From assembly GCA_964578605.1 (NCBI GenBank), contig CAZODO010000006.1:31234-95233 (forward strand): 64,000 bases of DNA, in the 5' to 3' direction. The stretch comes from JAXMHN01 sp964578605. GTDB lineage: Bacteria; Verrucomicrobiota; Verrucomicrobiia; Limisphaerales; SIBE01. Below, piece by piece: positions 49,722-57,932 of the stretch. The translations under genes and the position numbers were made by a program. Positions within the stretch are counted from its first letter, which is position 1, and the number at the start of each line of letters is the position of its first letter. The notes beneath the pieces are model-generated. The model did not search any database. It worked only from the letters and a program-made list of their open reading frames with translations, and was not told the DNA's origin.

Positions 49722-50282
49722 ATGAATACCGGTGAACCGATCATCCTGAAACGGGACGTCGAGGCTGCGATTGTCCCTGTGGGCACAAGCGTCACGTTGC
49801 TGAAGGGAGAGCAAGCCTTCGTGACCCAGGCCCTTGGCGGAAGCTACACCGTCGTCGTCAATGGCAATATGTTCCGCATCGACGGAGCGAACGCAGACGC
49901 GCTGGGGCTGGAGCCCGCACCTTCCAGTGCTTCGGCCACGCCGAGCACCGGATCGAAAGCGAAGGAGCAGTTGGAGAAAGAGGTTTGGGAGGCGCTCAGA
50001 ACCTGTTACGACCCGGAGATCCCGGTGAATATCGTCGATTTGGGGTTGATCTACGACTGTTCTCTGGCGCCGATTTCGCAAGGACCAGGTTTTCAGGCGA
50101 CCGTGAAGATGACGTTGACCGCTCCGGGTTGCGGGATGGGTCCGATGCTCGCGCAGGATGTGCAAAACAAGCTGCTTTCGATCGAGGGGATTGAGGAAGC
50201 GAACGTCGAGCTGGTTTGGGATCCGCCCTGGAACCAAGGCATGATGGCCGAAGCGGCGAGACTGCAGCTAGGACTGTACTAA
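49722..50282 (+). CDS. sufT: Fe-S assembly protein SufT (DUF59/MIP18 family)
   Basis: This 186-residue protein has an N-terminal part typical of SufT (IILKRDVEAAIVPVGTSVTLLKGE) and a C-terminal MIP18/DUF59 domain. The latter shows TCYDPEIPVNIVDLGLIYDC, MTLTAPGCGMGPMLAQDV and VELVWDPPWNQGMM. It aids cluster maturation of target proteins. The stop and the sufS start share one base (TAATG). Confidence 0.93.
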   Translation: MNTGEPIILKRDVEAAIVPVGTSVTLLKGEQAFVTQALGGSYTVVVNGNMFRIDGANADALGLEPAPSSASATPSTGSKAKEQLEKEVWEALRTCYDPEIPVNIVDLGLIYDCSLAPISQGPGFQATVKMTLTAPGCGMGPMLAQDVQNKLLSIEGIEEANVELVWDPPWNQGMMAEAARLQLGLY

Positions 50283-51547
50283 TGACGCCTTCCGCCCCCT
50301 CTCCCATCGAACCCCCGCGCCGGGCGGGCCTCGATCCTGTCGGGCTTGCTGCCGATTTCCCGATCTTGCGCCAGTCGGTCCATGGGCACCCGCTGGTTTA
50401 TCTTGATAACGCCGCGACCACGCAGAAACCGGTTGCAGTGCTCGCCGCGCTCAAGCGTTACTACGAGAACGACAATGCCAATGTCCACCGCGGCATTCAC
50501 GAACTGAGCAACCGGGCCACCGCTGGCTTTGAAGCCGCCCGCGAGCGCGCGGCGCGGTTTATCAACGCGCGGGATCCGAGCGAGGTGGTCTTCACGCGGG
50601 GCACCACCGAAAGCATCAACCTGGTGGCGCACGCTTGGGGGTCAAGCCGGTTGAAGGCTGGCGATCAAATCCTCCTGACGGAGATGGAACATCATAGCAA
50701 CATCGTCCCTTGGCAACTCCTGGCGCAGCGGACCGGCGCGCAACTCCGGTTCCTGCCGGTGAACGGGGATCAGGGACTGCTCGATCTGAGCCGCCTTGAC
50801 GAGTGGTTGACGGATCGAGTGAAGCTGCTGGCCATCACTCATATTTCCAACTCGCTTGGAACCATCAACCCGGTCGACCAGATCTGCGAACGCGCGCGCC
50901 GCCGAGGCGTGGTCACCCTGGTCGATGCGGCTCAAAGCGCGGGTCACAGGCTGCTGGATGTCCAGCAGATCGGGTGCGATTTCCTCGCGTTTTCAGGGCA
51001 TAAGATGTGCGGACCGACCGGAATCGGCGTGCTCTACGGGCGGCGCGAGCGCCTCGACTCGATGGCCCCATTCCAGGGCGGCGGCGAAATGATCCTGAGC
51101 GTCGATTTCCACGAAGTCACTTTCAAGCAACCGCCTCAAAAGTTCGAAGCCGGAACGCCGGACATTTCTGGCGCCATCGGCTTGCACGCGGCCATGGATT
51201 ACCTGGACTCCGTCGGGCGGGCGAACATCGCGCAGCATGACCAGGAACTCGGCGCGTATGCATTCGCGAAGCTTTCCGGCCTGAAGGGCGTCCGGCTCTT
51301 CGGACCGCACGTGGGCAGGGCAGGGCTGGTGAGCTTTCTCCTCAACGAGGTGCATGCCCATGATGTGGTCACGTTTGCGGACCAGCGGGGCGTGGCGCTC
51401 CGGGGTGGGCACCATTGCAACCAGCCTCTGATGCGCAAGTTCGGGGTGCCTTCGACGGCGCGGGCGAGCTTTTACATCTACAACACGACGGCCGACATCG
51501 ATCGCCTGGTGGAAGTGGTGCGGGAAATCCAGTCCTTCTTCGCGTAA
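50282..51547 (+). CDS. sufS: Cysteine desulfurase SufS
   Basis: This 421-residue class II cysteine desulfurase has LVYLDNAATTQKPVAVL, FTRGTTESINLVA, MEHHSNIVPWQLL, the PLP lysine motif FLAFSGHKMCGPTGIGVLYG and the catalytic Cys in LRGGHHCNQPLM. It supplies persulfide to SufU. The ATG at 50282 overlaps the sufT stop; an upstream in-frame start inside sufT is rejected. It ends 6 bp before glmM on the other strand. Confidence 0.96.
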   Translation: MTPSAPSPIEPPRRAGLDPVGLAADFPILRQSVHGHPLVYLDNAATTQKPVAVLAALKRYYENDNANVHRGIHELSNRATAGFEAARERAARFINARDPSEVVFTRGTTESINLVAHAWGSSRLKAGDQILLTEMEHHSNIVPWQLLAQRTGAQLRFLPVNGDQGLLDLSRLDEWLTDRVKLLAITHISNSLGTINPVDQICERARRRGVVTLVDAAQSAGHRLLDVQQIGCDFLAFSGHKMCGPTGIGVLYGRRERLDSMAPFQGGGEMILSVDFHEVTFKQPPQKFEAGTPDISGAIGLHAAMDYLDSVGRANIAQHDQELGAYAFAKLSGLKGVRLFGPHVGRAGLVSFLLNEVHAHDVVTFADQRGVALRGGHHCNQPLMRKFGVPSTARASFYIYNTTADIDRLVEVVREIQSFFA

Positions 51548-51553
51548 GCGTCC

Positions 51554-52936
51554 TCAGCCGCCGACATGCTTTCGCAACACGTCGCAGATCTGCTTGTTCC
51601 ATTTGTCGAGGACGCTGCGGCTGGGTCCCTCGATCAGCACGCGCGCTTTCGGCTCGGTGCCGGAGTAACGAAGTAACACGCGCCCTCCGCTTGGCTTGAG
51701 TTCCTGTTCGGCTTTGGAAACGATGTCCGCAAGGCCGTCGAGTTCTGCCAAAGGCCGCTTCTCGCGGACGCGCACGTTGGACACGATTTGCGGGAAGCGC
51801 GTCCAGCAGCGGGCCAGATCCGAAAGCGGCTTCTGCTTGCTCTTCATGATGTGAAGGATCTGCAGCGCCGCGACCAACCCGTCGCCGGTGGTGCTGAAAT
51901 CGCCAAAGATCATGTGCCCGCTCTGTTCGCCGCCGAGATTAAATCCATTCTGGAGCATCTGATCGATGACGTGCTTGTCGCCAACATCCGTGCGAATCAT
52001 GCGTCCGCCCGCGAATTGGATGGCCGATTCCAGCCCGGTGTTGCTCATGACGGTGGCCACCAGGGTTTTGTGCTTGAGCGTGCCCTGCTCCAGCATGCTG
52101 AGTCCAGCGATGGCCATGATGTCGTCGCCGTCGAGCAACTCGCCGCCGGCGCCGCACATCAGGACGCGGTCCGCATCCCCGTCATGGGCCACCCCCAGGT
52201 CGGCGCGGTACTCGTACACCTTCTGGCACATCTGTTGCGGGTGCATGGAGCCGCACTCCTTGTTGATGTTCATGCCGTCGGGCTGGTTGCCAAACACAAT
52301 CACCTCAGCCCCCAGCTCGCGCAAGACGCACGGGGTCGATTTGTAGGCTGCGCCATGCGCGCAATCGACCACGATACGCATGCCATCGAGGGTCAAGCCT
52401 TTCGGAAAGGAGGCTTTGGCAAACTCGATGTATCTTCCGAGAGCGTCATCGATACGCACTGCTTTGCCGATGGCCGCCGCCGTGGGCCGGATGCTTTCGA
52501 TATCGCCGCTAAAGACCAGGCGTTCAATTTCGCTTTCGATGGCGTCGTCCAGCTTGTAACCGTCCGCACGGAAAAACTTGATGCCGTTATCGTCATAGGG
52601 ATTGTGCGACGCGGTGATGACAATGCCGGCGTCGGCCCGAAGGCTCCGCGTCACGTAAGCCACCCCAGGCGTCGGGAGGGGGCCAATGAACAAAACATCC
52701 ACGCCCATCGAAAGGATGCCCGAGGAGAGCGCGTTCTCGAGCATGTATCCCGAAAGCCGCGTGTCCTTGCCGATGACGATCTTGTGTTTGCCCCGGGCGC
52801 GAGGCGATTCGAGATTGCGAAAGACGTGGCCTGCGGCCCGCCCGAGGCGCAGCGCGGTTTCGGCGGTGACCGGCTCGATATTGGCCGTGCCGCGAACGCC
52901 GTCGGTTCCGAAGATTTTTCGCGAAGAAGAACTCAT
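51554..52936 (-). CDS. glmM: Phosphoglucosamine mutase
   Basis: This 460-residue enzyme makes glucosamine 1-phosphate for peptidoglycan and lipopolysaccharide. It shows KIFGTDGVRGTAN, the phosphoserine loop ITASHNPYDDNGIKFF (active-site Ser in ASHN), the metal loop HDGDADRVL, GGEQSGH and the phosphate-binding RYSGTEPKARVLIEG. It is the last gene of cdaA-cdaR-glmM, an arrangement known from other bacteria where c-di-AMP synthesis and GlmM interact physically. Its ATG overlaps the cdaR stop (TAATG). Confidence 0.96.
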   Translation of the reverse strand: MSSSSRKIFGTDGVRGTANIEPVTAETALRLGRAAGHVFRNLESPRARGKHKIVIGKDTRLSGYMLENALSSGILSMGVDVLFIGPLPTPGVAYVTRSLRADAGIVITASHNPYDDNGIKFFRADGYKLDDAIESEIERLVFSGDIESIRPTAAAIGKAVRIDDALGRYIEFAKASFPKGLTLDGMRIVVDCAHGAAYKSTPCVLRELGAEVIVFGNQPDGMNINKECGSMHPQQMCQKVYEYRADLGVAHDGDADRVLMCGAGGELLDGDDIMAIAGLSMLEQGTLKHKTLVATVMSNTGLESAIQFAGGRMIRTDVGDKHVIDQMLQNGFNLGGEQSGHMIFGDFSTTGDGLVAALQILHIMKSKQKPLSDLARCWTRFPQIVSNVRVREKRPLAELDGLADIVSKAEQELKPSGGRVLLRYSGTEPKARVLIEGPSRSVLDKWNKQICDVLRKHVGG

Positions 52937-53358
52937 TACCTGCCGAGGACATTGGTCAAACCGGCATCCGGCGAAGGGAACCGTTCGACCAGGATATAAG
53001 CCGGCTCGGTGCGGATCACCTTGATGGGATCTGCCGCCCGCACGAGCACCTGTTTGAGGGCTGTGTTTAAATCCGACACCGTCGTGAGGTCCAGGTAGAC
53101 CTCGACGTCGTCCTCTGTCAATTGTGTCGGAGCTTGGACCACGAGATCGACGGTTGGCGGGTCGATGCGAAACATGCGTCCGTCATCGGGCGCCCTTAAA
53201 ACCATCACGGGATGATCGTTCAAGACCTGGTTGCGGCTCGCCATGATCTCCTGGTAAAGCGCGAACTTGATCACCGACCAGACCAAGACAGCCAGCAGCA
53301 GAGCGATCAGCTTCCAGCGGAAATTGTGGAGCACGTAATCGCGCAGCGCCATAATCAT
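52936..53358 (-). CDS. cdaR: CdaR-like YbbR-domain membrane protein
   Basis: This 140-residue protein has one N-terminal membrane anchor (FRWKLIALLLAVLVWSVIKF) followed by one extracytoplasmic YbbR-type domain (PPTVDLVVQAPTQLTEDDVEVYLDLT). It is shorter than the Bacillus CdaR, which has several YbbR repeats. CdaR modulates CdaA activity. The start overlaps the cdaA stop by 4 nt (ATGA) and the stop overlaps the glmM start. Confidence 0.88.
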   Translation of the reverse strand: MIMALRDYVLHNFRWKLIALLLAVLVWSVIKFALYQEIMASRNQVLNDHPVMVLRAPDDGRMFRIDPPTVDLVVQAPTQLTEDDVEVYLDLTTVSDLNTALKQVLVRAADPIKVIRTEPAYILVERFPSPDAGLTNVLGR

Positions 53359-54194
53359 TTGTGCTCCGCCTTGGTTACCGCCGGCGCCAGGGGACGCGTT
53401 CGCTCCGCCGACCACGTTTTGAACCGGCTTGCCAAGGTGCGCGGCTTGGATTCCCGCACGAAGACCGAGGTCAGGAAGGAACGCAGTTCCTCCGCCGTGA
53501 CGCCCCGGACCAAGTGCCCTTTGTAGGAATAGGAAATCGCCCCGGTCTCTTCCGAAACCGCCACCACCACGGCGTCCGTCTCTTCCGTGAGTCCAATGGC
53601 CGCCCGGTGACGCGTGCCGAGCGACTTGTTAAGGTCCTGCCGCTGGGTCAGGGGAAAGATGCAGGCGGCATAGGCAATTCGATCGCCCCGGATGATAATG
53701 CCTCCATCGTGGATGGCGTTATTGGGAAAGAAGATCGTTTCAATCATTTCCGGTGTGGCCTCGCTGTCCACCATGATGCCCGATTCAACCACTTCCTGGA
53801 GCTGGATGGACTGTTCAATGGCCATCAACGCCCCGATGCGCGCCTCCGAGAGCCGCTCCGCAGCCTGCACGATCACCTCGATATTCTCGCGCTGCTCCCG
53901 CGCCGTATAGAACAGAGGCAGATTCCCCAATTCCGCCAGCATCCTTCTCAATTCCGGCTGGAAGATCACCAAAACCGCCACGGCCAGGATCGTCAGGAAA
54001 TGCTGGAGCAGAAAACCAAGCACCTCGAGCTCGAACGCCCAGCTCATGAGGGTCATCGCCAGAACCACCGTAAACCCCACCACCACAGGCCAGCCCCGTG
54101 TCCCACGGATGAACATAATGGCATAGTAGAAGGTCACCGTCAGGATGGTGATCTCTACCACAAAGCGCCAGAGGCTCTGTAATGTCCAATCCAC
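53355..54194 (-). CDS. cdaA: Diadenylate cyclase CdaA
   Basis: This 279-residue membrane-bound enzyme makes c-di-AMP from two ATP. It has about three N-terminal membrane segments, then the DAC domain: VIFQPELRRMLAELG, NNAIHDGGIIIRGDRIAYAACIFPL and GTRHRAAIGLTEETDAVVVAVSEETG. The RHR motif is intact, but the catalytic DGA motif reads DGG here. A GTG start is used. It forms a tight unit with cdaR and glmM. Confidence 0.93.
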   Translation of the reverse strand: MDWTLQSLWRFVVEITILTVTFYYAIMFIRGTRGWPVVVGFTVVLAMTLMSWAFELEVLGFLLQHFLTILAVAVLVIFQPELRRMLAELGNLPLFYTAREQRENIEVIVQAAERLSEARIGALMAIEQSIQLQEVVESGIMVDSEATPEMIETIFFPNNAIHDGGIIIRGDRIAYAACIFPLTQRQDLNKSLGTRHRAAIGLTEETDAVVVAVSEETGAISYSYKGHLVRGVTAEELRSFLTSVFVRESKPRTLASRFKTWSAERTRPLAPAVTKAEHK

Positions 54195-54252
54195 TTGTTC
54201 GACCTAAGTTCCCGCGCAACCCTTACACTGCTGCCAGAGGCTTGCCCAAGAC

Positions 54253-55110
54253 TCAAGTCTCGGCAACGGGCTTCCGCCAGATTTCCTCGGCCATTCGGAT
54301 CGCCTGCAGCGTCGGAGCAACGTCGTGGGTTCGAATAATCTGCACGCCGCATTGCGCCGCCCAACAGCCAACCGCCAGGGCCCCCGGCAAACGGTCCAAG
54401 GGACCCGCCCCGCTCGCCCTGCCCAGAAATGACTTCCGCGAAACCCCGATCATCATGGGCCGGTGGAGTTTGCCGAAATCCCGCAGATCCCGCAGGAGCT
54501 GCAAGTTATGTTCCAGGGTCTTTCCAAAGCCGATCCCCACGTCGAGGACGATCTGTTCGCCAGGGACGCCAGCTTCCACCAGCTTCCTCAAACGGTCCCG
54601 GAAAAAGCCGGTCACCTCCCGGCAGACGTCCTGGTAAACCGGGTTGCGCTGCATCGTTCGCGGCGTTCCTTGCATATGCATCGCCACGTAAGCCGCCCCG
54701 CTTTCGCGCGCGATTTCCCACATGGCCGGATCCTGGTGGACAGCGCCAACATCGTTGATCATGCAGGCTCCGGCCCGCACGGCCTCCCGGGCCACCACGG
54801 GTTTGTAGGTGTCGATTGAAATCAGCGCTTTCACCCGCCCCGCAAGCCCTTCCAGGACCGGCAACACTCGCCGCAACTCCTCGGTCTCGCTGACAGGCGC
54901 CGCGTTCGGCCGGGTCGATTCACCCCCGATGTCCAGGATCTCGGCCCCTTCCTCCGCCAATTGAATTCCGTGCTCGATCGCCGCGTCCCGCTCCAGAAAC
55001 CGCCCTCCGTCCGAAAACGAGTCTGGGGTAACATTCACGATGCCCATCAGGATTGCCGGCCTGGGGAACGAGAACCGGAACGAGCCGGCGCGGAGGATCA
55101 GTTCAGCCAT
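54253..55110 (-). CDS. folP: Dihydropteroate synthase
   Basis: This 285-residue folate enzyme joins p-aminobenzoate with the pterin diphosphate. It shows ILMGIVNVTPDSFSDGGRF, LDIGGESTRPNAAPV, ISIDTYKPVVAREAVRAGACMINDVGA, MHMQGTPRTMQ, LDVGIGFGKTLEHNLQLL and MIGVSRKSFLG. The start ATG at 55110 has AAGGAG 7 nt upstream and lies 13 nt inside the end of the ATP-grasp gene. cdaA follows 58 bp later. Confidence 0.96.
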   Translation of the reverse strand: MAELILRAGSFRFSFPRPAILMGIVNVTPDSFSDGGRFLERDAAIEHGIQLAEEGAEILDIGGESTRPNAAPVSETEELRRVLPVLEGLAGRVKALISIDTYKPVVAREAVRAGACMINDVGAVHQDPAMWEIARESGAAYVAMHMQGTPRTMQRNPVYQDVCREVTGFFRDRLRKLVEAGVPGEQIVLDVGIGFGKTLEHNLQLLRDLRDFGKLHRPMMIGVSRKSFLGRASGAGPLDRLPGALAVGCWAAQCGVQIIRTHDVAPTLQAIRMAEEIWRKPVAET

Positions 55111-56009
55111 GGGACAGCTCCTTCCACAAGGCGACGGGCAATTCCCGCCACGATCCTGTCGGGAACCCCCATTTGAGGGCTGGCCGATTGGGTCAGCATA
55201 TGGCACTGGTCGTTCACGTAATCGATGAGCACAAACTCCCCCGGCTCCGTTAGTGCGATTTCCGTGGAAAAGAAGCGCATCCGGGTCAAGTCCGCGAGCC
55301 GGCCGGCGATTTCGCGAAGCGGGTGCAATGCGTAACGGTCCATTTCGTCGGCCGTCACCGCCGAGTAACGGTCCGTGTAACAGTTCCACCAACAGCACCA
55401 AACCGAGCTGAACGCGTAAAACACTCGGAAATAGGCCGTCACCCCATCGAGAGAACGCGGCACGATCCGTTGCTGGAGGAGGTACTTGCGGTCCCGCCAG
55501 CCGGTCACAGACCGGGCAACGTCGGCCTCGCTCCGCGCGTCCAGCACCACGCCTTGTTTGCCATACCCAAGGCTGGGCTTGACCACGAACGGCATCCCGA
55601 GGCGTTCCCGGTCGTCGGGTCGCAGCGTCATCGTCCCAACATCTTCGGCCGACACGATCACGGTGAACGGAAGGTTGAACCCGGCTGCGGCAAGCCGGGA
55701 ATGCAGCTGGGCCTTGTCAAACGCTGCCATGGCCACGTCCGGCGGATCGATCACCTGGCATTTGCGTTCGAACGCCAGCCTGACCACCTTGTGGTACGGG
55801 TCCTCGGGCAGATGGTGTTCGCTATGCATGTTCAGCAAGACGCGTGGCCAGATCTTCCCTTTCTCCAGCTTCTCGTGGAAAACCTCCACCCAGAGCGGTT
55901 CGATCAAAAAGAAGTTCCAACCTCGCTCCGCACAAGCGTGCTGCACGCGATGAATAAAGAAATCATCGGCATCAAGCTTGTGGGTCATCACAAAATCGTA
56001 GATGCGCAT
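55098..56009 (-). CDS. ATP-grasp-like protein coupled to folP
   Basis: This 303-residue cytoplasmic protein has an ATP-grasp-like layout: an N-terminal Rossmann-like domain, then MPFVVKPSLGYGKQGVVLDA (the nucleotide-binding loop), KYLLQQRIVPRS and TEIALTEPGEFVLIDYVNDQC (the metal/ATP site near the end). It fits carboxylate-amine ligases of the RimK/DdlB-like superfamily, but the substrate is unknown. The stop overlaps the folP start by 13 nt, so the genes are translationally coupled. A role in folate glutamylation or envelope precursor ligation is possible but untested. Confidence 0.75.
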   Translation of the reverse strand: MRIYDFVMTHKLDADDFFIHRVQHACAERGWNFFLIEPLWVEVFHEKLEKGKIWPRVLLNMHSEHHLPEDPYHKVVRLAFERKCQVIDPPDVAMAAFDKAQLHSRLAAAGFNLPFTVIVSAEDVGTMTLRPDDRERLGMPFVVKPSLGYGKQGVVLDARSEADVARSVTGWRDRKYLLQQRIVPRSLDGVTAYFRVFYAFSSVWCCWWNCYTDRYSAVTADEMDRYALHPLREIAGRLADLTRMRFFSTEIALTEPGEFVLIDYVNDQCHMLTQSASPQMGVPDRIVAGIARRLVEGAVPWLN

Positions 56010-56171
56010 CCGAACCCGCTACTCTGGGGAGGCGGAGAGGCGCCTGTCAATCTTCCTCAAGAAAGGCACAGCAAGTCTGCCCATGAACCTCAAAATGGTT
56101 GGCTTGATTACCAACTATTTGCGCAACGCGAGGTTCAAGGGCGCAGTGCGCGCAATCCTGTTCCGGGGTGA

Positions 56172-56215
56172 TCTCATTTTAGGCAGGGCGACGGAGCGAC
56201 CGGCCCTGCCTGAGA
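56172..56215. repeat. Dispersed palindromic repeat, copy 2
   Basis: The 19-mer TCTCATTTTAGGCAGGGCG recurs exactly from 13699-13717. Here AGGCAGGGC (56181-56189) pairs perfectly with GCCCTGCCT (56203-56211), and the outer TCTCA pairs with TGAGA (56211-56215), making a bulged hairpin. It looks like a REP-type element. Confidence 0.6.
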
Positions 56216-56266
56216 TTCAGGGCGGTGGGGCAGGTCGGCTCGGCCCGCCTGCCCGGCCTGAAAGCA

Positions 56267-56295
56267 GAAAGCGGCTCGTTGCCCGAGCCGCTTTC
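56267..56295 (-). terminator. Hairpin terminator of the Tat oxidoreductase gene
   Basis: GAAAGCGGCTCG (56267-56278) and CGAGCCGCTTTC (56284-56295) form a perfect 12-bp stem with a 5-nt loop, 37 bp past the stop. The T-run after it on the minus strand is short (TGCTTTC), but the stem is strong. Confidence 0.6.
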
Positions 56296-56331
56296 CTTCC
56301 ACCGAGAGTTTCCAAGGAACCCAATCGCGCC

Positions 56332-57696
56332 TTAATACTCCCGATCCTTCAGGATTCCAGGCTGCGGGACCGGGTACTTGCCATCCGAACCCGCGATCAG
56401 CGGCGGCGGCGAGTCATTGGTGAATTTGTCGACGTCCGGCGCGAACTCATGGTTGGCATTGTAAATGTCGTCCCATTCGATGATCTGCCCCGTGTGCGCG
56501 GCCATGCGGCCCATCGAACTGACCAGGCTGGCTTCCGCACCGCGTTTCACCTCGTTGTACGGCTGATCGTTCCGGATGGCGTCGATCAGGTCATCCCATT
56601 CCAATTGATACGGGCTCGGTTCCGGCTGCGGGAATGCCCAGATCATATCCGCCCGCGCGAAATTCTGGCCCTTGAACGTCCGGACACGCCCGGGCGCATG
56701 GCTCGACGTGGAGATGATCGCGCACCCCTTGCTGCCGTGAGCGTAGCTGGCGAACTCGTCATGGCAGCCCGCCATATTGCGTCCGTAATAATAAAGACGC
56801 GTGCCGTCCGGGAAGATATATTCGACCGAGTAGGTGTCCAGGTTCTGGTCCACGGCGTTGCCCCGGTAATGGCGTCCGCCCAGGGCTTGCGCTTTGATGG
56901 GCCAGGCGTTTTTCATCCAGGAGCATTCGTCAATCTGGTGAATGTAAAAGTCGCTGTAAACGCCGCCGCTGGCCCACAGGAAACTATGGAACCGGCGGAT
57001 CTGGTAAAGCAGCTCGTTTTGCTCGGCAGGCTTGGGACCCACGGCAGCCGCCACGCCGCCCATACGGTAGGCGCGCAACGCCACAATGTCGCCAATCTCG
57101 CCCGAGTGAATCCGGTCAAACAGCTCACGGCGTCCCCGGCAATGGCGGACCATCAGCCCGACTCCCGCCTTGAGGTTCTTTTTGTCCGCCTCTTCGGCAA
57201 GCTTGATCATGCGCCGGGTGGTGGGACCATCGACGGTGATCGGTTTTTCCATGAACACATTCAAGCCTTTGGCGATCGCGTAGGTGTAATGGACCCAGCG
57301 AAAGGCCGGCGGAGTGGCGAAGATGGCCACGTCGCCCGGCCTCAGGCAGTCCATGGCCTTCTGATAGGCATCAAATCCGATGAATCGCCGGTCTTCCGGC
57401 ACGTCCATCATGGCCGCAAACCGGCTGCTTAGCCCTTTGTAGCTGCTCCGAAGCCGGTCCCCGAACACATCGGCCATGGCCACAAGCTTCACGGGGCCAT
57501 TCTTCACCGACATCGCATTCTCCGCCGCCCCCGTTCCGCGTCCGCCGCAGCCGATCAGGGCAATTTGGATGGTATTGCTCTCGGCCGCGTGAACATACGG
57601 GATGGTCGTCCCGGCCAGGGCGGAGACGGCAGCGATCTTGCCGGCCTCCTTCAAGAACTCGCGCCTGGAACTGGTTTTGGGTGTGCTTTCACTCAT
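56332..57696 (-). CDS. Tat-exported Gfo/Idh/MocA family oxidoreductase
   Basis: This 454-residue protein has the twin-arginine signal SSRREFLKEAGKIAAVSALAG, cleavage plausible around VHAAES. The Rossmann part is IQIALIGCGGRGTGAAENA, VKLVAMADVFGDRL and FATPPAFRWVHYTYAIAKGLNVFMEKPI, with an intact EKP motif. The C-terminal sandwich domain follows. It belongs to a different subgroup from the proteins at 4150 and 62396 (FDRIHSGEIGDIVALRAYRMG). Probably a periplasmic sugar-type dehydrogenase or glycosidase-like enzyme of unknown substrate. Confidence 0.9.
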   Translation of the reverse strand: MSESTPKTSSRREFLKEAGKIAAVSALAGTTIPYVHAAESNTIQIALIGCGGRGTGAAENAMSVKNGPVKLVAMADVFGDRLRSSYKGLSSRFAAMMDVPEDRRFIGFDAYQKAMDCLRPGDVAIFATPPAFRWVHYTYAIAKGLNVFMEKPITVDGPTTRRMIKLAEEADKKNLKAGVGLMVRHCRGRRELFDRIHSGEIGDIVALRAYRMGGVAAAVGPKPAEQNELLYQIRRFHSFLWASGGVYSDFYIHQIDECSWMKNAWPIKAQALGGRHYRGNAVDQNLDTYSVEYIFPDGTRLYYYGRNMAGCHDEFASYAHGSKGCAIISTSSHAPGRVRTFKGQNFARADMIWAFPQPEPSPYQLEWDDLIDAIRNDQPYNEVKRGAEASLVSSMGRMAAHTGQIIEWDDIYNANHEFAPDVDKFTNDSPPPLIAGSDGKYPVPQPGILKDREY

Positions 57697-57932
57697 AGAG
57701 ACTTTGGTTTAACGGTTTACGGTTCGTTCTGCTATGGGCAGGGCGGGATTGCGCGAACTACCCGCTCTTGGCGTTATCATAATGCCCCGCGTAGCGCCAT
57801 CCTTTCTTTGGCGCGAACTCAAAGAGGAAGGGCCGGATCACCGGGGAAAAGAGAGATCAACCCGCGAACTGTTTCTGGGGATCAATTTCCGTCTCGCCAG
57901 CAGTCCGAACCCTGTCAAAACGCCCCCGCGCT

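Larger units (their letters stand above)
56010..56331. other. Intergenic region with repeat element and terminator
   Basis: This 322-bp region separates two minus-strand genes. It holds the second copy of the 19-bp repeat with its hairpin (56172-56215) and the terminator of the oxidoreductase (56267-56295). I see no gene here; the promoter of the ATP-grasp operon should lie close to 56030. Confidence 0.55.

Noticed and set aside
56002..57432. A 476-codon plus-strand open frame opposite the oxidoreductase and through the repeat/terminator region
   Set aside because: It crosses a terminator and a repeat and lacks any domain; the minus-strand gene has a Tat signal and the EKP motif.
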